DNA from: a bacterium
Lineage (GTDB): Bacteria > Myxococcota_A > Bradymonadia > Bradymonadales > Bradymonadaceae
NCBI GenBank assembly: GCA_030427705.1
Contig: JAUIBR010000017.1
Coordinates: 1-64,000 of the forward strand
Length of the DNA stretch: 64,000 nt
Reading direction: 5' to 3'
In this document: positions 41,253 through 49,988 of the stretch, piece after piece
Layout of the letters: every line of letters starts with the position of its first letter
Numbering within the stretch: position 1 is the stretch's first letter
Made by a program: the position numbers and the translations under genes
Notes under the pieces: model-generated
Told to the model about the DNA's origin: nothing
The model's input: the letters and a program-made list of their open reading frames with translations, nothing else
Databases searched by the model: none

Positions 41253-42413
41253 ATGTCTAACGAAGAACAAACACGCCGAGAGTTCATCAAACATTCATCG
41301 ATGGCAGGAGCCGCGCTCGCGTTGTCGGGGCCCGCTGCGGCCCTGGCGCAGTCCAAAGCAAAGACCAAATCCAAAGGTTATGCAGCTTTTGACAACTCCG
41401 GGACGTTGAAACCCTGGGAGTTTGAGCGCCGCGCCGTTGGCGACAACGACGTTCTCATTGACGTCAAATTTGCCAGCATCTGTCACTCCGACATCCACCA
41501 GATGAAAGGCGATTGGGGACCACAACAGTACCCTCAAGTTCCTGGCCACGAGATTGCCGGGATCGTCACGGCAGTGGGTAAGAACGTCACGAAGTTCAAG
41601 GTCGGAGACCGAGCCGGCGTTGGTTGCATGGTCGACAGCTGCATGACCTGCAATAGCTGTACGCATGGCGAGGAACACTACTGCGAACGCGGTCAGACGT
41701 TGTTCACTTACGGGTATCCGGACAAGAAGTCGCCAACCGGAATCACCCAAGGCGGTTATGCCACGAATATTGTCGTGCGCGACCACTTTGCAGTGCACAT
41801 TCCGGACAATATCTCGTTGGAAGAAGCCGCGCCCCTGCTCTGCGCTGGCATCACGACGTACTCACCGTTGATGCAAGCCAACTTCGATATTGGCGACAAA
41901 GTCGGGGTGGCTGGAATCGGAGGCTTGGGCCACCTCGCCATCAAGCTCGCGGTCGCCAAGGGTGCGGAGGTGTATGGGTTCACGACCTCGCCATCGAAGG
42001 TCAAAGACATCATTTCGTTTGGCGCCAAAGAGGCGATCGTGGTGACTGACCCGTCGAAATTCGCACGGTACAAGGGCCAGCTCGACTACATGATCAATAC
42101 GATTCCTGAGCAGTACGACGTGGCGAGCTATGCCTCGGTCGTCAAGCCACATGGGTTCTACACACAAGTGGGGATGCCAACCGGTATGACCCTAAACGTG
42201 AGCGCGATCGGCCTTTCATTCAGCCGCGTCAATTTCAACGTGTCGTTGATCGGCGGCATCCCTGAAACGCAGGAAGTCGTGCGCTACTGCGCCGACAACA
42301 ATATCCGGCCGAAAATCGAGACCATCAAGGCGACCCAAATCAACGACGCGTGGAAGAAGGTCGTCAATAAACAAGCGCGCTATCGCTATGTGATCGACGC
42401 ATCCACATTTTGA
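41253..42413 (+). CDS. Zinc alcohol dehydrogenase (YahK/CAD type) with Tat signal
   Basis: A 386-aa medium-chain dehydrogenase. N-terminal twin-arginine signal TRREFIKHSSMAGAALALSG with Ala-rich h-region and AAALAQ cleavage site. Catalytic zinc ligands in ICHSDIHQ and the GHE motif (VPGHEIAGIV); structural zinc Cys cluster CMTCNSCTHGEEHYC; Rossmann loop GIGGLGHLAIKLA near residue 232. Cytoplasmic relatives reduce aldehydes with NADPH. Export by Tat with bound cofactor is known for a few oxidoreductases; the signal here is a clear extra leader compared with the usual family start. GGAGA 6 nt before the ATG. Followed by a cupin and an AraC regulator. Confidence 0.9.
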   Translation: MSNEEQTRREFIKHSSMAGAALALSGPAAALAQSKAKTKSKGYAAFDNSGTLKPWEFERRAVGDNDVLIDVKFASICHSDIHQMKGDWGPQQYPQVPGHEIAGIVTAVGKNVTKFKVGDRAGVGCMVDSCMTCNSCTHGEEHYCERGQTLFTYGYPDKKSPTGITQGGYATNIVVRDHFAVHIPDNISLEEAAPLLCAGITTYSPLMQANFDIGDKVGVAGIGGLGHLAIKLAVAKGAEVYGFTTSPSKVKDIISFGAKEAIVVTDPSKFARYKGQLDYMINTIPEQYDVASYASVVKPHGFYTQVGMPTGMTLNVSAIGLSFSRVNFNVSLIGGIPETQEVVRYCADNNIRPKIETIKATQINDAWKKVVNKQARYRYVIDASTF

Positions 42414-42433
42414 GAACTTTCAAGGACTCAACC

Positions 42434-42970
42434 ATGAATAAACACAACGTAATACCTACCGCCCTATTGGCCGTCGCCTGCGCTCTACCTGCGTGCGCGG
42501 CGCCAACCGCAAACGTCGAGGAGGCAAAGATGGCAGCACAACCAACCGCGGGTGAACCGCCCATGGAAGTCACCAGTCAAAAAGACCGAGGTGGCGTTAT
42601 CGAAGGAAGTCCAGAGTTGTTTACGGGAGACGCGTCGATCGAGATGCTCTTCGGAATCAACGGGCCACGCAACTTCAGCGGAGCCTATGTTACCTTCCTT
42701 CCCGGCTCGCGTACCGCGTGGCACAGTCACCCTGCTGGTCAAACGCTGGTTGTCACCGATGGAACCGCCTGGGTTCAGTTGGAAGGACAAGAGCGTCAAG
42801 AACTGGAAGTCGGCGACGTCATCTGGACGCCGCCAGGTGTACGCCACTGGCATGGCGCTACGCCATACCGGCCGATGACGCATATCGCGCTACAGAGCGG
42901 CGTCGATGGCGAAGTCGTGGATTGGCAAGAACTCGTGACTGATGAAGAATACGACAAGTCAAAACCATGA
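42434..42970 (+). CDS. Cupin-domain lipoprotein
   Basis: About 178 aa. Signal peptide with lipobox LPAC, then a cupin barrel with metal motif 1 TAWHSHPAGQTLVV and motif 2 PPGVRHWHGATPYRP. The family (cupin_2, often next to dehydrogenases or carboxymuconolactone decarboxylases) binds a metal and may process small carbonyl compounds. The ATG at 42434 with AAGGA upstream is better than the ATG at 42410, which would remove the lipobox from the start. Between a Tat-targeted dehydrogenase and an AraC gene (4-bp ATGA overlap), it is probably part of a periplasmic carbonyl-handling unit. Confidence 0.85.
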   Translation: MNKHNVIPTALLAVACALPACAAPTANVEEAKMAAQPTAGEPPMEVTSQKDRGGVIEGSPELFTGDASIEMLFGINGPRNFSGAYVTFLPGSRTAWHSHPAGQTLVVTDGTAWVQLEGQERQELEVGDVIWTPPGVRHWHGATPYRPMTHIALQSGVDGEVVDWQELVTDEEYDKSKP

Positions 42971-43857
42971 ATCAGCCTTTCGCCAAACTTCTCGCAGACT
43001 TTCGTGTATCCATCGATGGGACCGCTCCGTCGGGGCTTGCGAAGACTGGCGTACCGGGTGTCTCGTTTTTCTGGGACGAGACACATATCGACCGGGCGCC
43101 GCTGCTGTATGACACAGGGCTCGTCATCATCGGGCAAGGCCATAAGGTTGGCTATCTGGGTGGCCAGCAGTTCGTTTATGGAAGCGAAATGTGCTTGGTA
43201 ATTGGCGTCCCGGTGCCATTCGAATGTGAGGCACACGGCTCGCCTGAGGAGCCGCTGCTGGGCTTGCGGGTTGATATCGACCTCCCGGCGCTTCACGGCC
43301 TGGTGGCGCGTCTGAAGGCGAAACCTGCCTCCGAAGCGCAGATGGGAGTGAAGGGCGCGCCGCTTGAAGGCGGGCTCTTGAACGCGGTCGTGCGGCTTGC
43401 GCAGAGCATCCAAGATCCGATGGACGCCGAAGTACTCGGTTCGGGGGCTGTGGAAGAAGTAATCTATCGTGTGCTTCAGAGCGAAGCAGGCAACGTGCTG
43501 TATGCGCTCACCCAGCATCATAGCGCCTATGCGTCCATTGCACGCGCGCTTGAGCGCATGCACTCGGACTACCGCGATGGCTTGTCCGTCGAAGAACTAG
43601 CGCAGGAGAGCTCGATGAGCGTTTCAGCCTTCCATCGCGCGTTCAAGAACGTCACGGGCGAAACGCCAATCCAATACCTGAAGAAGATTCGACTGATTAA
43701 GGCGAAGGGGCTGCTGGTTGTCGAAGGAGCTCGAGTTGAGCAAGCAGCCTACGAGGTCGGCTACTCAAGCGCATCGCAGTTTAGCCGTGAGTTCAAACGC
43801 TACTTTAACGTCCCGCCGTCGGAAGCGGACAGTCTGCCGTATGGCGCGGCTGTGTAG
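42967..43857 (+). CDS. AraC-family transcriptional regulator (YqhC-like)
   Basis: A 296-aa regulator. The N-terminal AraC_N-type sensor domain (residues 20-180, with GLVIIGQGHKVGYLGGQQF and LGLRVDIDLPALHGLVARL) is the type found in YqhC-like regulators of aldehyde reductase genes. The C-terminal double HTH carries GLSVEELAQESSMSVSAFHR and EVGYSSASQFSREFKRYF. It overlaps the cupin gene by ATGA and probably controls the dehydrogenase operon in response to aldehydes or oxidative products. No operator could be named by eye. Confidence 0.9.
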   Translation: MNQPFAKLLADFRVSIDGTAPSGLAKTGVPGVSFFWDETHIDRAPLLYDTGLVIIGQGHKVGYLGGQQFVYGSEMCLVIGVPVPFECEAHGSPEEPLLGLRVDIDLPALHGLVARLKAKPASEAQMGVKGAPLEGGLLNAVVRLAQSIQDPMDAEVLGSGAVEEVIYRVLQSEAGNVLYALTQHHSAYASIARALERMHSDYRDGLSVEELAQESSMSVSAFHRAFKNVTGETPIQYLKKIRLIKAKGLLVVEGARVEQAAYEVGYSSASQFSREFKRYFNVPPSEADSLPYGAAV

Positions 43858-43863
43858 GTTCGC

Positions 43864-43974
43864 ATGAGTTCCAGTATCAAAATCCTGCTGTTCCTGTTCG
43901 CCTTTCTTGTTGTGGCTGCCAGAAGTTCAGTAGCGATGCGGTGGGCGAGTCCGGTACCAACCCGTCCAGGTTAG
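43864..43974 (+). CDS. Possible 36-aa membrane peptide or gene remnant
   Basis: A short frame MSSSIKILLFLFAFLVVAAR followed by 16 polar residues. It begins 6 bp after the AraC gene and looks like the first helix of a membrane protein whose remainder is missing. It overlaps the 3' end of the convergent oxygenase gene. No ribosome site seen, so a remnant is as likely as a gene. Confidence 0.25.
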   Translation: MSSSIKILLFLFAFLVVAARSSVAMRWASPVPTRPG

Positions 43975-44565
43975 ACGGTCAGTTTGAGACGTCAGGACCT
44001 CGTGGTGAACTTCTTCGCTCAGGAAGGTCACAAGCGTGCCTCCGCGTGGTTCGACGTCTTCGTAGGACGAGATGTCATCACCGGTTTCGTACACGCGCAA
44101 TTCCCCGCCGTCGCCTTCTGTCCAATCCGGGTTCAGGTAAAGAATGAACGTCACCTGACGCTCGCGATTATTGCGGAACACGTCGACGTGGCGCTTGTAG
44201 AAGCTGCCAGGTGGGTACAGCGCCAGATGGCCCTCCCATTCAAACAACCCCATGAACGTGTGGAGGTTGATGGCGGACCGCAAGGTTTCAAGTCGCGCAG
44301 CGACCGCTAGCTGCGTGTCGGTGAGCGATGCGTCATCAAGCCAGTGAATCCAATCGCGGCGTACCGTGGGAGCCAGGTGCTTGGAATCACCAATACCCAC
44401 GCGTGCTGCGTCGAACTCGCCATCGCTCCAGAGAGCCAAAGCCTCGTTTCGCAAGGTGCGAACGAGGCCTTCTTCAATGAAGTCTGATTTTACCGAGACG
44501 TTTCCGTCAGCGATATCTGCCGCGATTGCGTCGATACTGACGTCGCGGTGACGAACGATGCGCAT
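43927..44565 (-). CDS. 2-oxoglutarate/Fe(II) oxygenase, prolyl-hydroxylase type
   Basis: A 212-aa cytoplasmic dioxygenase. The iron triad is visible: YKRHVDVF (His-x-Asp, near residue 138), EVHHEVLTS (distal His, near 190) and the 2-oxoglutarate Arg in DRLTWTGWYR. The middle has FILYLNPDWTEGDGGELRV typical of P4H/SM-20-like members. N-terminal 110 residues are helical. Substrate unknown; bacterial relatives hydroxylate proline or act on ribosomal or surface proteins. Monocistronic between converging AraC and a class L4 repeat. Confidence 0.85.
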   Translation of the reverse strand: MRIVRHRDVSIDAIAADIADGNVSVKSDFIEEGLVRTLRNEALALWSDGEFDAARVGIGDSKHLAPTVRRDWIHWLDDASLTDTQLAVAARLETLRSAINLHTFMGLFEWEGHLALYPPGSFYKRHVDVFRNNRERQVTFILYLNPDWTEGDGGELRVYETGDDISSYEDVEPRGGTLVTFLSEEVHHEVLTSQTDRLTWTGWYRTRPPHRY

Positions 44566-44703
44566 GGGCGCTCCGTGGGGTTCGGCGTTGCCTCACCGGT
44601 TTGGTTCGCGTTGCTCACCGATATGGTTCGCTGCGCTCACCCGATTTGGTTCGCGTTGCTCACCGAAATGGTCAACTGAGATTCTATCACCGTTTCTTGG
44701 GGG
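44566..44703. repeat. Class L4 repeat (GGTTCG...CTCACC units)
   Basis: Four imperfect units in opposite orientation to 1-126: GGTTCGCGTTGCTCACC, GGTTCGCTGCGCTCACC and variants joined by GATTTG or GATATG. In reverse these read GAACCAAATCGGTGAG with cores GCAACGC and GCGCAGC. It separates the oxygenase and porin genes, both on the minus strand, so it may also contain the oxygenase promoter. Confidence 0.8.
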
Positions 44704-45789
44704 CTAAAGCAGTATTTGATACTGAAGTCGACTATATCGGAGGTCGCGGGTGGTGAACTGTTCGTTCGCTATGAACCCAACATCCAGAGTCAGTTTGGAC
44801 CGATTGCCAATATGAAAGAGCTGCAGCGCCCCGGACATCTCGTGGGTGATCCGCTCACGCGTCAGGTCAGGCGCGGAAGCACTGTAGCGAAGCGCCACCA
44901 TTAGACGCTCATCGATGATAAGAAACCCTGCCTGACCGCTTGCGCCGGCTCCTTCGAAACTCTCAACGCCATCATCTGGACGAACCGCGCGGTAAAACCC
45001 TTGCGCATGCACGCTAAATCGCCAAGCCCAGAGATGCACATCGGTCGTGACGGAAAAGACATCTGCTGAAACCGCGTTCGGCAACGTGGAATCAGGCGGA
45101 GCCCAGTCTCGCCATGTGTTTTCAAATGCGGCGTAACCGCCGACGGCGACCATAAACACAGTCGAATCAACAATCGAAGGAACGACCTCCACCTCGTGAT
45201 ATGCTCCGGTTGGAGCCCATGCAACACGCCCCGACACCAAATGGCCACCATCGGAGACGACTTCATTACTTCCGGCGCCGTTGAACACCCCAACTTCGAC
45301 ATCTAGGTACTCGTACCATTCAAAGTCGACTTGCAGCCCGATGTCACGCCCGTCCGCAATCTGGAACTCCCGGTTTGCAACCGTGCGTTCGGTGAACTGG
45401 TGGTAATCGCTCGACCCATCACGCTCCCAGTTGAATGGCGGCGCGAACTGCCCAGCTTCGACCTTGAACATGGGGTTGGGCGACCATGCGATGATGCCGT
45501 CTTTGAGCTCCGGAATGAATGCAAGCTCGGGAATCACGGTGACCCTGAACTGCTCAAGCGCTCGAAACTTGAAGATGGGTCGCAACCGTCGGATACTGAA
45601 TTGGGAGACCGGCTCGTCATCATCAATTGCTCGCAGCGCATACCTGAACTGCGCATCTAACCCTAATTCGAACGCAAATTGGTTGTCGTCAGTCGACACT
45701 CCGACGGATTTGATGTTGGGGTCTTCCGCAAACACAATATCGCTGCTCAGAAAGGCCCACACAAAGACTAGAATTCGACTGGTTTTCAT
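44704..45789 (-). CDS. Outer membrane porin-like beta-barrel
   Basis: A 361-aa exported protein, signal peptide ending DIVFA. Alternating strands rich in aromatic residues throughout (FAFELGLDAQFRYALRAI; FKVEAGQFAPPFNWERDG) and the phosphate-selective porin O/P hallmark GQFAPPFNWE. Ends in a strand YSRLQYQILL with aromatic residues near the C-terminus. Likely a porin for small anions or a general pore. Begins 6 bp after the DnaJ-like gene, so both may be transcribed together, which is an unusual pairing. Confidence 0.75.
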   Translation of the reverse strand: MKTSRILVFVWAFLSSDIVFAEDPNIKSVGVSTDDNQFAFELGLDAQFRYALRAIDDDEPVSQFSIRRLRPIFKFRALEQFRVTVIPELAFIPELKDGIIAWSPNPMFKVEAGQFAPPFNWERDGSSDYHQFTERTVANREFQIADGRDIGLQVDFEWYEYLDVEVGVFNGAGSNEVVSDGGHLVSGRVAWAPTGAYHEVEVVPSIVDSTVFMVAVGGYAAFENTWRDWAPPDSTLPNAVSADVFSVTTDVHLWAWRFSVHAQGFYRAVRPDDGVESFEGAGASGQAGFLIIDERLMVALRYSASAPDLTRERITHEMSGALQLFHIGNRSKLTLDVGFIANEQFTTRDLRYSRLQYQILL

Positions 45790-45795
45790 GTGTCC

Positions 45796-46743
45796 CTAAA
45801 GATCCTCACGGATATCGATTGTATAGCCTTCGGACAGCGCGTCCGCGGCTTCCTCGATGGCCTCGTCGATGCGGTCGGGCGTGTGGATCTGGATGATGAC
45901 GTAGAAATCACCCTTCTTCTTCCCGCGATGCACGCCCTTGCCCTTCAGGCGGAGTTTGGCGCCAGAGTTGACCCCGGACGGGATCGTCACCTTGTACTCA
46001 CCATGAGGCGTCGTGACAGGAATCTTCGTGCCTTTCACGGCCTCAGAGATCGTCACTGGAAGATCCAACGATAGGTTCAGCCCGTCGCGTTTGAGGTACT
46101 TATGCTCTTTGACGTTGATGAGCAGGATAAGGTCGCCGGCCTTGCTGCCGTGTGGCGCATTCGCAGGCGCTGCCTGACCCTTGCCCTTCAATCGCAAGCG
46201 CTCGCCGTCCGATGCGCCCGCAGGAATTCGGACCTTGATGTTTCGGCCGCCAACTCGAATCTCCAGCTCACCACCTTGCACTGCGGTCATGAAGTCCAAT
46301 GAAAGCGATGCTTCCAGATCGGACCCACGCATTGGGACGTTGTTGTAAAACCCGCCATAGTCGCTGGTGTCGAACGGGCTCTTGCCGCCGAAGATATTGC
46401 CAAAGATGTCTTCGAACCCAGCGCTAGAGGTGTAGTAGCGCTGGCCTCCGCCACCACCATAACCGCCGCCCATATTCTGCCACTGCGAGTATTGACGCGC
46501 CTGTTCGGGGTCAAACCCCTCGCGCAAGCCGTCGAAGCCAAACTCGTCATAGAGTTTGCGTTTGTCTTCGTCGCTCAGCACTTCGAAGGCTACCGAGGCC
46601 TTTTTAAAGCGCTCTTCAGCAGCCGCATCATCTGGATTGAGGTCAGGGTGATTGTCGCGCGCAATCTTGCGATACGACTTCTTGATCTCACTCAGTTCAG
46701 CGTCTTTGGAAACCCCAAGGATTTTGTAAAGGTCCTCCTGCAT
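45796..46743 (-). CDS. DnaJ-type co-chaperone (CbpA-like, no zinc finger)
   Basis: A 315-aa type II Hsp40. J domain at residues 5-70 with the HPD triad (ARDNHPDLNPDD), a Gly-rich linker (GYGGGGGQRYY), and two DnaJ C-terminal peptide-binding beta domains (LEIRVGGRNIKVRIPAG; GTKIPVTTPHGEYKVTIP). The Cys-rich zinc module of DnaJ is absent, as in CbpA. Stimulates the DnaK ATPase and delivers substrates. No dnaK next to it. It is followed 6 bp later by the porin gene, so a role in outer membrane protein supply could be asked, but this is only positional. Confidence 0.9.
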   Translation of the reverse strand: MQEDLYKILGVSKDAELSEIKKSYRKIARDNHPDLNPDDAAAEERFKKASVAFEVLSDEDKRKLYDEFGFDGLREGFDPEQARQYSQWQNMGGGYGGGGGQRYYTSSAGFEDIFGNIFGGKSPFDTSDYGGFYNNVPMRGSDLEASLSLDFMTAVQGGELEIRVGGRNIKVRIPAGASDGERLRLKGKGQAAPANAPHGSKAGDLILLINVKEHKYLKRDGLNLSLDLPVTISEAVKGTKIPVTTPHGEYKVTIPSGVNSGAKLRLKGKGVHRGKKKGDFYVIIQIHTPDRIDEAIEEAADALSEGYTIDIREDL

Positions 46744-46777
46744 TTCTCAGCCTTTGCGTTCAGGAATCGAACTCAGA

Positions 46778-47590
46778 CTACTTAAACGTAGGCTCGACCC
46801 AGCCTTTGCCAAGGTTTTCTTTATTGCGGCCCTGTCGACCGATTGACCAACCGGTGCTTGGGAACGCTTCGTCGGGGTTTGGTACATGTCCCTGGCCGCG
46901 CTCATGCCGAACGACGTTGAAGCTCGTACCGCCAAGCGGTCGGCCCACGCCATTTGGCACGTAGCCCAAGTGGGCCAGTAACCCGATAGATTTCTCGGGA
47001 ATCTGGGCGGCGGCGGCGTCCAAGGACTCAAGCCAGATTCGAATCGCACCCGCGTGGTTCTCGATCTTCTGGAACACTGCGCGGTCCTCATGTTTGTGGG
47101 AGTCGAGGCGAATCTCGGTTGAGTCGCATAGACGCTTAAGCAGCGACCAGCCACGACATGCAACATCATGAGCCTTGCGGTCTGCTCCAAGTGCCTGGGC
47201 GATTGCATCATTGGTTCGAATGGACGCCAGGGTTCGAAGTGCCTGTGCCACGACGGTCACCACATGGTCATGTGCGTGGATTGACTTACCCATCGCCAAA
47301 TCGATGGTCTCGGCGTCCAGTGACTTCTTGAGCAAGAATCGCGTGGTCTGCAACCACATCTCGACCTCGGTCGCGGCTGCATGCATCGCATGCTCGGCGA
47401 TACGGTCCTCGTGCTGTTCACGCCGCGCTTCAATCAAGACCTCGCCCTCTTGCGCCAGACCCTCGGCTTTGTTGGCCATGGACTTGTCGAATCCGAGCTT
47501 TGCCAAGGTTTGGCACAGCTCAGCGCTATGGGTTAGGCCATCGGCCGCTACGAAGGCGTGTCCGACTAGAAGATAGAATGGTGCAGGCAT
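46778..47590 (-). CDS. Unknown helical protein
   Basis: A 270-aa protein with no signal peptide. Largely helical with many His and Ala residues (EQHEDRIAEHAMHAAATEVE; SIHAHDHVVTVVAQALRTLA). The last 60 residues are Gly/Pro-rich (GRPLGGTSFNVVRHERGQGH). No family recognised. His-rich helices might bind a metal. CATAAT lies 11 nt before the ATG inside the palindrome CACATAATGTG, which may be its promoter and a regulator site. Confidence 0.55.
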   Translation of the reverse strand: MPAPFYLLVGHAFVAADGLTHSAELCQTLAKLGFDKSMANKAEGLAQEGEVLIEARREQHEDRIAEHAMHAAATEVEMWLQTTRFLLKKSLDAETIDLAMGKSIHAHDHVVTVVAQALRTLASIRTNDAIAQALGADRKAHDVACRGWSLLKRLCDSTEIRLDSHKHEDRAVFQKIENHAGAIRIWLESLDAAAAQIPEKSIGLLAHLGYVPNGVGRPLGGTSFNVVRHERGQGHVPNPDEAFPSTGWSIGRQGRNKENLGKGWVEPTFK

Positions 47591-47671
47591 GTCTCACTCA
47601 CATTATGTGCGGGCCGGAACATATCGCTTGTTGGATGCAGCGACAAGGCGTGGAGTGTTAGGTGCGCATCA

Positions 47672-49030
47672 TCACTGTGGGGCCAAGAATTCAAAGGTTG
47701 GAGCCAAATCACCAACCATCCAAATTGCGAGGGCAACCGAAGGACTGCCGGCCGCCGTGGTCTGTTCGATAACTTTGACGTCGATGGCCTGAACGACTCC
47801 TGCTCCATTGTACTTCGGCAAGGCCGCTACCATCGATCGCGAGCCAGACTGAATATTGAAGGCCCAGAAACTGACCTCGAAGGTATCCGTTGCCTGAGAG
47901 ACCACCGCGGCCAGGAGCATGTCTTGAGCTGCAAAGTAGCCATCAACAGAAACAAACGTCAAACGGTCGCTTGTCGTGACTTGAACAGAGTCTTGCAGCA
48001 CGGCGGTGGCATCGGGCAGCACCATCGTGCCGAACCGTATGCCCATGTTTTCCACCTGCGCGATTGCGAAACTACCGCCATCCCTATGGGCAAAATCGAA
48101 TCGGTCCAGTTCATTCACAACTTCTGTTGGACGTGCGATGAGGCCGTCTTCGCCGGTAGCATCCCAGAAGACCATGTCGCCATCTCCTTGAACAGCGACG
48201 AAAGCGCCTCGACTCCCACGAATATTCGCTGTCGCAGGAACGGCATCCAGCTCGGGGCCCTGATAACGGTCAGGTGGAAAACCGCCGACTGAGCTGTGAA
48301 GAAAGCTGACCAGTGTCGCCTCGGTATTGGTCGTCTGATCTAGCCAAACTTGTCTGGCCAAAATGGCAGAGCCGCCCAATGTCGGAAATCCGCCGACGGC
48401 GGTTGCCGCGAAAGCACGTTCGTGAGTCGGAGCGGAAATCTCGGGGAGCCAGCCATCGTTAGGAGCATTGATGTCGTAGTAGCGCGCAAGTGCGCCACCG
48501 ACGTCGGAATTCCCAAGGCTATTGTCGCCTGTGACTAAGTAGAGCGGAGCTTGAGCTTGGTCGAGCCGCACGCTTGCGGACAATTCCTGGGCAAAGTTGC
48601 TGGGAAAATCAACTGTTTGTCCCTCCAGAAGGTCTCGGCTACCCAGTGATATATCGAACGTCCACTCGCGCAGGTTCACGTCGGTTGTCATCCAAGCCGC
48701 GTAAAGCCTAGAGCTTGGGCCCCCCTCAAATCCATCAATCACCACACGGCATCGCGTATAACCGCACTCCGTTACGTCCAGGTTTCCGAAACGACCGTTA
48801 GTGTTGTTGACGTTGTTGACGTTGTTGACGTTATTGACGTTGTTTGAATTGTTTGAATTGTTGACGTTATTCGAGTTGTTCGAGTTGTTGACGTTGTTCG
48901 AATTGTTCGAATTGTTCGCGTTGTTCGTGTTGTTGACGTTGTTTCCAGCGTCTTCGATTTCGCTGAAGGTGTTACAACCAACAATGCACCCCAGAACAAT
49001 GAGTGTGGTAGCTGACCTTACCAAATCCAT
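47672..49030 (-). CDS. Lipoprotein with Asn-Asn-X linker
   Basis: About 452 aa. Signal peptide with lipobox VGC (Cys at residue 19), followed from residue 30 to about 80 by a tract of NNV/NNS/NNT/NNA triplets and then a 370-residue domain that is probably a beta-propeller-like or lectin-like exported part (YLVTGDNSLGNSDVGGALAR; FAHRDGGSFAIAQVENMGIR). The Asn tract is a typical surface linker of this group of bacteria. ATG at 49030 with GGTGG upstream is favoured over GTG at 49036. It overlaps the TPR/PEGA gene by 13 bp, suggesting one operon with it and the kinase. Function unknown. Confidence 0.7.
   Translation of the reverse strand: MDLVRSATTLIVLGCIVGCNTFSEIEDAGNNVNNTNNANNSNNSNNVNNSNNSNNVNNSNNSNNVNNVNNVNNVNNTNGRFGNLDVTECGYTRCRVVIDGFEGGPSSRLYAAWMTTDVNLREWTFDISLGSRDLLEGQTVDFPSNFAQELSASVRLDQAQAPLYLVTGDNSLGNSDVGGALARYYDINAPNDGWLPEISAPTHERAFAATAVGGFPTLGGSAILARQVWLDQTTNTEATLVSFLHSSVGGFPPDRYQGPELDAVPATANIRGSRGAFVAVQGDGDMVFWDATGEDGLIARPTEVVNELDRFDFAHRDGGSFAIAQVENMGIRFGTMVLPDATAVLQDSVQVTTSDRLTFVSVDGYFAAQDMLLAAVVSQATDTFEVSFWAFNIQSGSRSMVAALPKYNGAGVVQAIDVKVIEQTTAAGSPSVALAIWMVGDLAPTFEFLAPQ
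48799..48955. repeat. Asn-Asn-X coding tandem repeat
   Basis: On the plus strand 9-bp direct repeats such as GTTGTTGAC, GTTATTGAC and GTTGTTCGA alternate. They encode the Asn-Asn-Val, Asn-Asn-Ser and Asn-Asn-Ala triplets of the lipoprotein linker. Triplet number should vary between strains by slippage. A second, independent tract lies at 62340-62560. Confidence 0.85.
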
Positions 49031-49923
49031 GACCACCCCACGGTGGCGCCGCCGTCAACAATCTGGGCTTGAGGGGCTGATTCTGTGGTTGGGTCGATGA
49101 GGTACCAGATGGTGCCGATGACGAAGAGCGCTCCGCCGGTTGCGAATAGGGCTCGGTTCACAGACTGTGCGTCGCGGGCAGTCTCCACTTGCTTTTCGGT
49201 CCGGTCGTCGCCCTGAGCATCTTCAACCAGCTCGCCCAACCAAGCGAAATCGAGGACCAAAGCGGTTAGCAACACCGCCCCGCCTGCACCTGCGATGACG
49301 ATTGGCAGTACATTTGTTTGGGTTCTGGGTTCAGCCGTTTCCGTCACGTTCTCCACGGCGACGTCAACGACGGGCGCTTGAAGCGTGACGGTTTCAGTCT
49401 GGCCCTCCTTGACTTCGACTTGCTGCGATAGGGTTCGCTCGCCGAACTGCGCATCGATCGTGTAGGTGCCGGGTTTCAGGTCGGTGAAGGTTGCTGGACA
49501 GGCGGTCCATTCACCTCCGTCGAGTCGAGCCTGACCGGCATCGCATTCCGCGATGACCGTAGCCGGACACACCTTCGGCAACTCTTTCTGATAGGAAGAA
49601 AGGAATTTCAGGATGTCCGCTTTGCCAGGAGATTCCACTGCAGGTGCCGTTGGGACCTTCGCATAGGCATCTTTGGCCTTCATGCACTCGCCCATCCTTT
49701 GGTACGTGCGCCCAATATTCAACCATGTGACGTTGGCCTCACCGAGTGTGAGCGAATTCTGAAACTTGGCGACGGCCTGGGCGTACTCGCCTTCTGCTGC
49801 GAACTTCACGCCCTCTTCGTTGTAGGCTTGTTGCAAATCTGTAAGCGTGGTCGTCTCTTGAGCCCACGCGTTCGTGGTCATCGAAACAATCATCAATACA
49901 ATGGCTAGACGGAGCGTTCGCAA
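49018..49923 (-). CDS. Exported TPR/PEGA protein with membrane helices
   Basis: About 301 aa from a TTG start with GGTGATGAG upstream. Signal peptide ending TNAWAQ, TPR-type repeats at residues 25-110 (EEGVKFAAEGEYAQAVAKFQ; LNIGRTYQRMGECMKAKDAY), a PEGA-like beta module (PATFTDLKPGTYTIDAQFGE), and two hydrophobic helices (VLPIVIAGAGGAVLLTALVL; LFATGGALFVIGTIWYLI). The layout is the same as the 250-aa protein encoded at 13348-14100, and both follow a kinase gene. The PEGA module and longer TPR part are additions here. Confidence 0.75.
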   Translation of the reverse strand: MRTLRLAIVLMIVSMTTNAWAQETTTLTDLQQAYNEEGVKFAAEGEYAQAVAKFQNSLTLGEANVTWLNIGRTYQRMGECMKAKDAYAKVPTAPAVESPGKADILKFLSSYQKELPKVCPATVIAECDAGQARLDGGEWTACPATFTDLKPGTYTIDAQFGERTLSQQVEVKEGQTETVTLQAPVVDVAVENVTETAEPRTQTNVLPIVIAGAGGAVLLTALVLDFAWLGELVEDAQGDDRTEKQVETARDAQSVNRALFATGGALFVIGTIWYLIDPTTESAPQAQIVDGGATVGWSWIW

Positions 49924-49988
49924 AACTCATCACCAATCAGAATTCCTCCCATTTTTGTAGCGTTGGGACTTTTCGTCCACCGGATTCT

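Noticed and set aside
48801-49100. Plus-strand frame with LTLLTLLTLF repeats
   Set aside because: It is the complement of the Asn-Asn-X coding tract; no gene-like start.
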